Origin: Catenaria anguillulae PL171 | Taxonomy: Eukaryota; Blastocladiomycota; Blastocladiomycetes; Blastocladiales; Catenariaceae | DNA: 42,293 nucleotides | Assembly (NCBI GenBank): GCA_002102555.1 | Contig: MCFL01000206.1 | Coordinates: forward strand, 1-42,293 | Reading direction: 5' to 3' | In this document: positions 20,613 through 30,263 of the stretch, piece by piece | Layout of the letters: the number at the start of each line of letters is the position of its first letter | Position numbering within the stretch: position 1 is the first letter of the stretch | Position numbers and translations under genes: made by a program | Notes under the pieces: generated by a model | Told to the model about the DNA's origin: nothing | Databases searched by the model: none | The model's input: only the letters and a program-made list of their open reading frames with translations

Positions 20613-22293
20613 TCACGAGCCCCACGCAGTCACTGGTGTTTGAACTGAAGCCCTCACTGCTCCCAAATGCGACCGAAACTTTGATACCCGGTCACACAAA
20701 CGCTCATAGTCTGCAAAGAACGTGTCCTCCAATCGAACCCTGGCTGGCACGACCGTCTCGCGAGTCTTGGCTGAGTCTGCGGTATCTGGCTTGACTGCTC
20801 CGAGTGCAAGCTGAGCCTGAGACTGTAACTGCGCAACGAGCGCCTTCAACTCTGCGTTTTCCTTTGCAAGCGCAACGGCCACCTGATCCACCGCCGGATC
20901 AATTTGAATGTTGGCCACGGCCGAGTTGCGAATGGCCCTTGCCCGCGCCGCATACCTCAAGCTACTCACCGACTCTGAATAATCCGAATCGTCTGCCGAA
21001 ATGCATGTCACCATCAGCGTCCTCGAATTTCCACCCAGCGCACTCTGCAGCACGCGCGTCAGCTTGGATTCACGGTACGGCACATGCTGCGGCTGCTGCG
21101 TCCCTTGCTGTCCTGTTGCTGGCTCGGACAGCGCGTGAATGACTTGACCAAGGGCAAGCAGGCCTTGATTGATAGAAATGCCCTCTCGGCGCCGGTCGCC
21201 CGTGGTGGCCGATTTGTTAACGCGTTCGGATCCGGCAAGGTCCACAAAGTGGAAGCGAGAAGACAGGCACGTGGCGACTGTCGAATTGTCGAGGTGTTGA
21301 ATCAGGGATAAGGTGACGATGGCGTGGGAACGGGACGAGCGCTGGTTCATGGCCGTCATGCCTGTGGAGCGTGTGGCTAGGCCGCGTTGCAGAAGGCTAT
21401 GTTCATACGGAGAGTGGCATTGGTCACGTTTGTCGGTGTCATAATGACAAGGGGGAAAGGGAAATACATACGCAAGACACTCTTCGCTGGACGACACAAT
21501 GGTCTCGACGGCTCCAACAACCTTGGCTATGCCCGCTGAATCCTCGCGCAGAGTGAGAAGGTTGCGAGACGCTGACGACGGAGAGCTGGATCCGGATCCG
21601 GACGATGCTGGCCTGAGCAAGTCGTAAATGTCCTCATTGTAAATCTCAATCATGGACAAGTTGGCCTCGTATGTCTTGCCATTCAGACTGGCGAAAATGT
21701 CCGTGAGCGCCCTTGGAATGATGCCGGCGGAATCATCCTCGCTTGACATGGCCTCGGTGCCCATCGTGTATGTTTTCCCGCTCCCGGTCTGGCCATAGGC
21801 AAAGATGGTACAGTTGAAGCCGCTCAGGAAGGATTCCACAATGGGTTGAATTGCCGACGAGTAGCTGTTGCAGGATCAAGCGCGTCGTTAGTCACGTCCG
21901 CACAAGAGCTACGCGGAGCAAAGGAATACATGCGTACATGGCATCTTGTTGTGCGCTCTCGTTGAATACATGGTCGTACTGATACCTCGCAAGTCGATCC
22001 GGGTTGTTTGCAGCACCGGCGCCCAGGAAAGTGCCAGGCTGTTGGAGCATCGATTCAGACTTGCTCACCACTCGAATTGTGTTGGCACTTTCGGCGTTGA
22101 TGAGCCGACCTGCACCACCACCGAGCGAGCTGTAGTTGGACGCAGCGCTCGATGGTCGGCTGCCGTTTCCAGCCTGAGAGTGTCCGGATCCACGGCGAGC
22201 ACGAGACGTGGGTGAAGTGGTTGCGGAAGACGTGAGCAGTTGCTGCTCGCGCGCAGGTCGGATGCGGACAGCGACTTGGACGCGAGTATGCAT
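20613..22293 (-). CDS. Kinesin-4-like motor protein with short tail
   Basis: Three exons (22293-21938, 21864-21472, 21396-20613) give 510 residues. Intron 1 is 73 nt. Intron 2 (21471-21397) is 75 nt, a multiple of three without a stop; its removal restores EECLA-LLQRGLATRSTG. Motor landmarks in order: VQVAVRIRP at residues 5-13, P-loop GQTGSGKT, switch I NQRSSRSHAI, switch II DLAGSERVNKSATTGDRR, INQGLLALGQVIHAL and VPYRESKLTRVLQSALGG. The end of the motor, SSLRYAARARAIRNSA, resembles kinesin-4 (KIF4/KIF21/KIF27) proteins. A ~55-residue Ser/Gly-rich insert sits early in the motor. The tail is only ~130 residues with a short coiled-coil segment (LAKENAELKALVAQL), whereas kinesin-4 members usually have long coiled coils. 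It should move on or regulate microtubules using ATP. A missed 3' exon is possible. Confidence 0.85.
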
Positions 22294-22728
22294 GGCGGTG
22301 GCGTTGATGGTGTGAACCTAACGTCTAGTGTATGTCGAGCTTGCCGCTTTATGCACAGGGTGCCTTACAACTGCTTGAGCTTTTAAGATGTCTCGAGTAC
22401 CCTGTCTATCGTATTCTTTTGGCTTTCAGATGGCCATGCTTTTGATTGAGAACGCGTCTGGAACTCGTCTGTCACTCCATGCAGATGTGACCTGAATCAA
22501 TGCGCACGAAGCCAATAGGCACTTGAGAAGTCCAAAATTTGTCCAGTCTGCCACCTCGCAAATTACTGGCTGCCTTCTTCGAAATCTCAAGGGTACATAA
22601 ACAAGTCCGGACCCGCCTTGCCAACCTCGCTCTCAATTGCTTTCAGAGCACTCTCTGTACTCGCCTTTGCTTCACAAGCGCTTCTCAGCTTTCACTCTCA
22701 CTCACCTCAAGTAATATCAAGTACCAAC
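22294..22728. promoter_or_regulatory. Divergent promoter region of kinesin and SMP-like genes
   Basis: The two start codons are 435 bp apart on opposite strands. No clear TATA box was found. The last ~120 bases before the plus-strand ATG are C/T-rich with repeated ctctc and cactc, looking like a 5' leader. Confidence 0.4.
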
Positions 22729-22965
22729 ATGCCGAAGGGAACCGGAAACACGTCGTCCGGCCACGCACAAGGTGGCTCGCATGGGCACTCGGGTGGTGGT
22801 GGCGCTCAGCATCAAGGCGGCGGCTCGCACGGCGGGGGCCACCGCGCCATGACCTCTTCGGACGCGTCCAGGATCCAGTCTTCCCAGGCCAAGACCAATG
22901 GCGACATGTCGTCGGGCGGCTTCGCCGCGCGCGCTCAACGGGCTGCTGCGCGTAACTCCAAGTAA
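22729..22965 (+). CDS. Small SMP (seed maturation protein)-like fungal protein
   Basis: A single exon of 78 residues. The first half is a Gly/His/Ser-rich low-complexity stretch (GGSHGHSGGGG). The second half contains the motif SRIQSSQAKTNGDMSSGGF followed by AARAQRAA, which I recognise from short fungal proteins with an SMP-type domain, named after plant seed maturation (LEA-like) proteins. In plants such proteins accompany desiccation tolerance; the fungal role is not established. The ATG at 22729 was chosen because the open frame upstream lacks a better start and the leader before it looks noncoding. There is no signal peptide or membrane segment. The stop is followed by an AT-richer flank. 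Confidence 0.75.
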   Translation: MPKGTGNTSSGHAQGGSHGHSGGGGAQHQGGGSHGGGHRAMTSSDASRIQSSQAKTNGDMSSGGFAARAQRAAARNSK

Positions 22966-23931
22966 CTTCGGATCCAAAGTTCAAGAGCTATCACACCTTG
23001 CCGACACTCGAGTGATCCTGAGTGGTGGTTTATATTGGACATGCTCCAGTTTATGTATAGTACATGGAGTTTGATTTCAGTCAGATGGTGAGTGAGTTTT
23101 CTTGTCCCTCCCAACATATTGAAGCAAGAGTGGCACCCACCAACACTCGTCGTGTACTTCATGCGACGAATGCTGAACACCATCAGTTGGAGCATTTTCT
23201 CGCGTCGTCCCAAGCACTGCCGCACAGAAAACCGACATTCCTGAGTCGTTCGAGAAGGAATGGAGGAGGAACAACAAGTTGGGGGGGGGGGAGTCAAGCT
23301 TAGCAAAGGCTGCTTATCACCAGGATTTGTCGGACAGCGTATGTTGATATACCAAGTAATTCGTCGACTATTCAAGCAATGAAGCTATCTGCTAGGCGGT
23401 CTGCGCGAAAGTGGGGCACTTGTGGTTCAGCATTTGAACGCCAAAAACGCAGCGCATTTGGCCTCCAAAAGCAAATCAACAACCGAGCAAGGGTCGCGAC
23501 AGGTGAGTGCACGGTCGCGACTCGGATTTAGTGAAAGCCAAGGCCCCCTTCGCCAAATTTGTAAGCCGCTCTCTGGTTCCAGGCCCAATTGGCTTCTTAC
23601 AGCCTTGCTCAAAGCTTTATCCCGCCTGACCTATCCCAACAACGTCAATACCGCGAGCTGACGAGTACTACCTCCAGCAGTCAATCCCAAAAGCGGGTTT
23701 CAACTGATCCACCCCGCCAAGGACCGCAGCCCCCTCCCTGCTTCGTTCAAGCGTTCCATTCCGTTGCCGCCCCCTGCCCCGACAGCTTTCCCATAGATTT
23801 TCCGCCCCACAGCACCGCGACTCGCGCTTCCGCACGGCCGCGACGCACCCTTCCTTGCTTTGGAACCTGACGCCTACTTCCCGACCCGCCTGGCGTAACG
23901 TCTGCCAAGACAGACCAACCACAACAGCAGC
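22966..23931. other. Intergenic region with an 11-G homopolymer
   Basis: Almost 1 kb between the SMP-like gene and the seven-helix protein gene. It contains a run of 11 G at 23281-23291. The last ~250 bases are C-rich and probably form the leader of the membrane protein gene. I see no supported open frame. Confidence 0.5.
23281..23291. repeat. G11 homopolymer
   Basis: Eleven consecutive G in noncoding sequence between the SMP-like and 7TM genes. Such runs are prone to length error in sequencing and to slippage. Confidence 0.95.
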
Positions 23932-25841
23932 ATGGCCGCCCAAATCAGCAGCTGGATCGACGACGACCCCAATTGGGGCAAGGCCCTCAACGTACCAGAG
24001 TACACGTCGAACCCGATTGTGGTCACTGTTCTCTCGCTTTTCCTCATCACGGCCATCATTCTCTTTGTCATCAACCTCTTTGCCGCCTACTCGCAGTACA
24101 AGTTGATCTTGTCACTCAACCCAAAGACCCGGCCGAGCTTGATCACCCACACAAGGACGCGGCTCAATTGTCTCCAAGTGTTGGGTAGCTTTATGAACAT
24201 GCTCAACCAGATCTATTTCTTGACAATGGAGCTGGGCCGCTGGTTGCCGTGCGAGATTATGGTGACCATGGGTGGATTCATCTACTCGTCCATGATTATG
24301 AGCCTGGCGTCCGTCATGATTCATCGGTCAACGACATTGCTCAAGGGCCGCCATCGCACAGTGGTCCGAGCGGTCATGTACTCGTTGATTTTGCTGGCGA
24401 CGGGCACGATCGCAGCGAGCAACGCACTGCGCCAGTGGAACGAGGGATTGCGCAGACAGGGCGTATGTTCGGCCAAATGGAACCGCAAGCTGAATACCAT
24501 TGGAAAAGGGTGCATTGTCGTGCTCTATACTTGGTTCATTTTCGTCTTTGTGAGGCCGCTGTACAAGTACGCAGTCTCCTTCTACAATCTATTCGCCCGC
24601 TTCACCGCAAATTGACCGTTTTTCTTTCAACTCCGATTCCCACAGACACTCGCGCTCGATGAACAAGCTGGTTTCCCGCCGGACGGATGCCACCTCCAAG
24701 AGAATCAATGCCATTGTCCACATGCTCTTTATCAAAATCATTCTTTGTGTTTCTGCGCTGGTACGCAGTTTTTTTTTTCCGACGGACGGAGAGCGATCGG
24801 AAGTAATTTGACGCACAACAATCAGGTCGCTGGCACTGTTCTCGGCACATTTCAACTGTTTGGTAGATACTTTACCGTTGAATTCAGGTCCGCTGCCCTT
24901 CTAATTCTAGTCGTACTTGCTCGAATCAAGGTCAATTTCTTTACTGACATCTTTGTATCAATTCCTCATACATTCGCAGCATTCAAAACACAGCGATGGT
25001 CTACGCGTCTACGCTGGCACTTGAGCGCTTCGGACGCCGCCGTGACGTTGAAGGCAACTCGACTTCGGGAACTGCCTCGCTCATGGACAGCACGACCGCT
25101 GCAACAACCAACATGACAGCGTCCGCTACTGGCGGTACCTCTCAGCACCACAATCAAGCGACGAGCGGATACCAACAGACTCGGTCTGCCGCTGTTCGGT
25201 CCAACGCTCCAATGAATCGGCCAAGTGGGCCAACACCAACCGCGGCCACGTCACCGCGCACCGCATCATTTGCAACCGCGTTGCTTCCGCCGCAGTTGCT
25301 GAACACCCATGCGCATCCCGGTGCACAGATTCACCAAGCAAAACCAATGAGTCCACCCCCGCCTGCGTCACGGCCGCCGTTGGCGCGTGCGACATCGTTG
25401 CCAAGTGCACCACCTATGCCCGAAAAGGTTCCGCTCACGGCCGACTCGGCCAAAGAGAACAAGCTGGCGGTCGTCGCCGAGACGACGACGGAGTCGCAAT
25501 CGCGTCGAGACCGCAAGCAAACGGATTCGTACCTTCGGCGGGTATGCTCTGGCGTGTGGATCGGAGACGAGAACGATTCGACCGTGGTTGAGAACATTCC
25601 GCTGCCCAAGCTGCCCTTGTCCAATAGCACGAGCTTGGATACGTTGAGTGCATTGGCACCACATTCGCCCGCGGCTGTGGATCATGTCGTTGTGACCATG
25701 CCAGTCGAGCCGCCGAAGCCGGATCCAATGGACCAATGCGAAGTAGAAGTCGTCGAGTGTTGGGTCGAGGAGGTGAATAGAGAGGACGAGAACGAGGGCG
25801 AGGAGACGATTCGGCCACGTCGCGCAAGGGACACCTGCTAA
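23932..25841 (+). CDS. Seven-transmembrane receptor-like protein (class A GPCR landmarks)
   Basis: Four exons (23932-24566, 24646-24760, 24826-24887, 24980-25841) encode 557 residues. The donors are gtacgc, gtacgc and gtccgc, with ctgac or similar branch sites. Joins read RPLYK-HSRSMNKL, SAL-VAGTVLG and TVEFS-IQNTAMVY. Hydropathy by eye gives helices at about residues 28-52, 80-102, 108-130, 144-166, ~190-212, ~230-260 and ~270-290. Cys107 sits at the start of helix 3 and Cys179 in the loop after helix 4, the disulfide pair of class A receptors. Counting 25 residues from Cys107 reaches Arg132 (IHRS), the position of the DRY arginine. The short outside N-terminus and the ~270-residue Ser/Thr/Pro-rich tail also fit a receptor. 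There is no lysine at the retinal position in helix 7. The ligand is unknown, and I do not recognise a named fungal receptor. Confidence 0.8.
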
Positions 25842-26348
25842 TCGCTGTTCCGAGGACTGTACCCTGTTCTCGTTTCTTTCATGATATCGTTGCTATTGCC
25901 TTTGCCATTGTCGAGTTTTCCACTGCTTTGCTCAACTGTTTCTTGTCTTTTGCGTCACTTTTGTCAGTTCCCATGCTCTTCCACTCGGTTGCCCCGATTA
26001 TTTTTCTCCTACTATTGTCAAGCTCCACCGTCGTTTTTGTTTTCTCACCCTCAATCTGCTCAGGCTGAGCCGAGCTGGGCACCTCTGTTCCTTATTCGTT
26101 GTTGTGACCATGTCCGCATCTCTCGCTATCATTCGAAACCCGTTCCCCACTCTCAACACAGCATCAATTCGTGCACAGGTGGCTTCGCTCATGACAGACT
26201 TTTCGACTCAATATACAATGACACATTCACATCAGTCATATGCAGCACAGCCCCACAAGAACAAGCATGTGCGCACTCTATGATGGGTAAAGGTAATGCC
26301 AATAAACGTGCGACAAGAAACAAAGGACGCAAAGCAAACAAAGCGATC
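25842..26348. other. Convergent 3' region of the 7TM and lipase genes
   Basis: The first ~250 bases are T/C-rich on the plus strand, as after other plus-strand genes here, consistent with the 7TM gene's 3'UTR. An AATAAA occurs near 26300. The lipase 3' end enters from the other side. No further gene is supported. Confidence 0.5.
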
Positions 26349-29344
26349 TCAACCACTCCCTGGCACAGGACGCGACCTGGACTTCTCTGGCACCCCATCA
26401 GGACTTCCATCGATATCGTAGTAGCACGTGTCAATGAGTGTGTTGAGCGTCCGCTTCCACCGATGACACTCGACAGGTGCCTTGCTCGAGCACGGAATGT
26501 GCATGACGGTGGACACTTGCTCATCGGCCATGGGCACGGGATCCGAATAGGGCACGACGTTGACGACCCATCTGCTCAAATCGTCCCACGTGATTTGATA
26601 ATTCAAGTAGGAGAACCCAAGTCCGGGACTCGACAGAGCCAGTGCAGGAATCCGGTTGCGTGCAGCCACGATCGACGCAATCCCACCACCGAGACTGTGG
26701 CCAGTGACAATGACGTGGCGGCCGTCGCGCATGAGTCGTTTCACGTACTTGTCGACCTCGACATCGTACAGCAGGGTTGTGTGCGCCACGTACTTTGAAA
26801 TGAAATGCACCACGGTGGCCGTGACTTCGCGCGGCCAAAGCCGAGACAGTGTCCCGAAATACGACGAGAATTGAATGAGCCCAGGCGTCGACCACACGTA
26901 CATGTCTTGCAAAATGTCCTCGACATTGGCCGTGCCGCGAATGGATACCACCGACACGGGCTGTTGTGTGGCGGCCGCCGTTGGAACGCGAAACTCGACA
27001 AACTTGACGCCCGACTTGTCCATCTCGTCGAAAAACTCGAGCGAAACATTGAGCGCACGCAACCTCGGGTTGCTTTGCACAAACTCGCGCGCGTCTGCGG
27101 CCGTCTTGCGATACGGCGCAGCGGCCAGCGTGGCCATGTCAAACACAGACAACTGAGCGTCCGGGCCATACTTGATGTTGCACATGGGGGATGCAGACTG
27201 TGCAATCAAGTTCGCATCCGTGGGCCACACCACGTCCGTCAGCGCCGTCTCTGCATCGCGCTTGAAGTTGACCAAGTACCCGAGCGCGAGCGACGAGACG
27301 ACGGCAAGCACCAGAAGCGAAAAGGTGATCATGGCATTGACGGCAGACCGCTGGTACGACCGATTGCCGCGCAAGTGCCCGCGGTCGGTCCACAGGGCGC
27401 GCCCGTCCCGAATGTCAAAGGCCAAGTAGGCTAGCACAATGGATGCCGAGCCCGTGTATCCGCCGGCAATCTTGGCAATCACGCATGCCAGCACGACCTT
27501 TGCAACCAGGGAAACCGAAATGAGCACCACAGCCACCTTGCTGGAAACGTGATTGACGAGCAACAGTGCCAAGTCTTGGACAAGGTAAAACACCATAAAC
27601 ACCACGCCAAGCACCACGAGCGACGAGTTGCTGGGCGAGTCCCCAAACAGGTCAATGACGCGGCGAATGGTTCCGCCGGCACCCGGTTCTTGCACGTCCG
27701 ACAGGTCCAAGTACATGACGGCCGTGAACCCAACTATAATGAACAGAGCCCTCGCAGCCATGGCAATCAGGGGTACGCGCCACCCCTTGCCATTGTACCA
27801 CCCGAGCTGATCCGGGTCCGTCTTGAGCCACCCGCAAGTGACGGTTGCACGACACCGGAACACGATGAGCACGAGGACAATGGCGCCCAGGATCAAGTAG
27901 GGCACTAGCGGCGCCGACTTGCGCCTGAAAATGAGGCCAACCACCAAGATGCACGAAATGACAATGGCCAGCTTGGTTGCGAGCGCGTCGCGAATGTCCA
28001 TCTTTGTCTCTTGGCCGGCACTCGCAACAAACATGGCCAGCCGCCGTTCGCGCGAGATGCCGCCCTTCCACAAGAGCGCGAGAAACCGGCCAGTGCGGTG
28101 CAGCCGGTTCCAGGCGTTGGTCGCCAGGATGGCCACAGTGGCGCCAAAGATGACGGCAAAGGAGAGCAGCGACACGACCGCATTATATCCCATGGTTGCA
28201 GCCAGGTAAAGAGAGGGAATGAGTAGCAGGAGTACAAGGGCAACGAAGAGGAGGGCGTGACGGAGTTGATCACGCATTTGTTGCTTTTCTTCCTGCTCGG
28301 ATATGTGCGATGACGAATGGGTCGTGGACGCGTCGGATGCTCCAGCGATGGTGGTACCGGTGATTCCTGCTTCGGCAGCTCGGGCGTCCGCTGCAAGTTG
28401 CGAAAGAATGCCCGGGTAGGTGGATGGCGACGCCATTTCGCGGCGCTTTGCATTGCGCCGGTTGTACTCGTACATGTGGTCGACCGACCAGCGCACAATG
28501 GTATCGAGCCAGCGCGAGGCAAAGTAAGCTGGGGCAACCACCAGCGTGACGAGCGAGGTCGGTTCGTGCCGACCGACGGTTCGGGATTTGCCCGAGATGG
28601 GCCGCGGCGTCGAGGTCCAGATGAAAATGAGAATACGCAGCGAGGTGCGAAGGAATGTGCGAGACATCTGTTCCATATGGGTGCAACATTCAGTCAGGCG
28701 AGGCACTGACAAGGTCCGCAAGAAAGCGAGAGATGGTGACGTGCAGAGAGGACAATGAACCCGTAAAACACAATGGCCGCGGTAATCAGCACCCAATCGG
28801 TGCGTACGACAAAGGCCAAATACCCAATGGTCGTCATGACACACAGCATGACTGTAATCCCGAAAACAGTCCCGCCAATCAACGAAAACGTAAACAGTAA
28901 ATGCAACACGCGCCGCCACAGCGACGCCCGATGGAACCGAGTTGCGCATACGGGGCCAATGCGTTCCGACTTGAAGAAAGTTTCAAAGAGGCCGCGCGGT
29001 GCGGAGTACGGGTCGTCGGGATGATGGCGAGAAGAGTCGGAAGAGTCGTCCGAGTCGGAACCGTCGTTGGCGCGATGGCCGCCAGCAGCCGAGCCGGACG
29101 AGGATGTGAAGCGAGCACGCATGGACTGGTTGGCAAGCGCGCGCGGAGATGTGTGTGGATCAGCACGCTCGGGAGCGACAGGGGTTGCGTCTAATGGCTG
29201 CGACTGGTGCCGTGGCGAGGACGACGGGGCAGATCCATTGTTGCGAGGTCCCGCAGCGGGCAGAGGAGCGTGGGTGATGGGAACTTGGGACGGCAGCAGA
29301 GCGTCCGGCGGCCGGTTGTTGGCATTGGCATCGGAGGTGCTCAT
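26349..29344 (-). CDS. Polytopic membrane-anchored class 3 lipase
   Basis: Two exons, 29344 to about 28754 and 28667-26349, give about 969 residues. The acceptor gaacag at 28668 lies ~30 nt after a ctgac branch site. The donor is either gtcctc at 28753 or gtgttt at 28771, both in frame and both weak. Residues 1-~125 are Ser/Pro-rich and acidic. About ten hydrophobic helices follow, in pairs across residues ~145-580 (for example LLFVALVLLLLIPSLYL and LVPYLILGAIVLVLIVF). The C-terminal ~280 residues are a lipase_3 alpha/beta hydrolase: VSIRGTANVEDILQDMY (oxyanion region), nucleophile elbow VTGHSLGGGIAS, and the probable acid in PYSDPVPMADE. It probably hydrolyses acylglycerols or phospholipids at a membrane. 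It resembles diacylglycerol lipases in layout but has more helices. The start MSTSDANANN follows a noncoding-looking leader. Confidence 0.82.
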
Positions 29345-30263
29345 TGTGCTCAAGCTCGAGCTTGGGTTTCGAGTGTATGAAAAGCTGCCCAAGCGAGAAG
29401 GCGGCGAGATGAGGTAAGAACGGTCAGGCCCTACACGGCTGACCTTGGCTTGGGCAGAGCTCGGGCGGGTTCGAGGTCTCTGGGCGAGGTATTGGGCACG
29501 AATGCTGCAAGTTTGCACTTATCCTGTACTCACATGTGCATGGAGGGGTTGTTTAGGGTATTCATATATACGTATTGAGCCATCGATTGGCCAATGGCCA
29601 GGCACAAGAACCGCAACCTGCATCTCGGCCTGCAGCCAGAACGCCACCGAGAAAAATCCATCACTCAAGAACAAAGACGCCAAGAAACCACGGCCACGAG
29701 CCATAGGACATGCCAAGCACATGCCCGATTAGGCGGACAGATCATTCTTAATATTGGAGCAAGTGCAAACTGTAGAAGGGCTCTGTATTTTGAAGCGGGA
29801 CAACACACACAAAGGAAGACATGATTCAAAAAAGCAAAACGAGGCAAGACACAAAAGGATTGATACCAAACACATTGTACTGCTGCAGGAGGTGGAAGGA
29901 AGGGTGGAGGAGGAAGAGGAGGTAGGGTTGAGGAAAAAAAAAAAAAGTGGGAGGGAAAAGGAAGGCGTACAGCTACTACGACTACATGACATCCATTATC
30001 GGCAACAACCCAAAAGCAAAAAGTGATGGACGATGGGGTGACATGAATGAATGAGGTAAAGCATCAAAGGGAGCCAGGCTGACAGGACGGGACAGGACAA
30101 GGCGGATAAGTGTGGAAATAGGTTAGGGCAGGGGGACAAGCGAGGAACGGAACGGGGCGGAGGGGAGGGGAGGAGACGGGAGGAGGGGCAACGACAACTC
30201 AGTCACCGAAAAGACCAGCTTCTCATCTCATCGCATACTTGAATGACCGGCCACCATGACCAC
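29345..30263. other. Intergenic region with purine-rich (plus strand) tract
   Basis: This lies between the lipase start and the stop of the 11-mer repeat gene, both on the minus strand. From about 29880 to 30210 the plus strand is A/G-rich, including an A13 run near 29937, so the sense strand of the repeat gene is pyrimidine-rich after its stop. A TATA-like catatatacg lies near 29563-29572, about 220 bases upstream of the lipase ATG. No gene is supported. Confidence 0.5.

Noticed and set aside
24888-24930. Reading the 7TM exon 3 through to the gtcaat donor at 24931
   Set aside because: That donor leaves the next exon out of frame; the gtccgc donor at 24888 restores frame and the helix 7 sequence.
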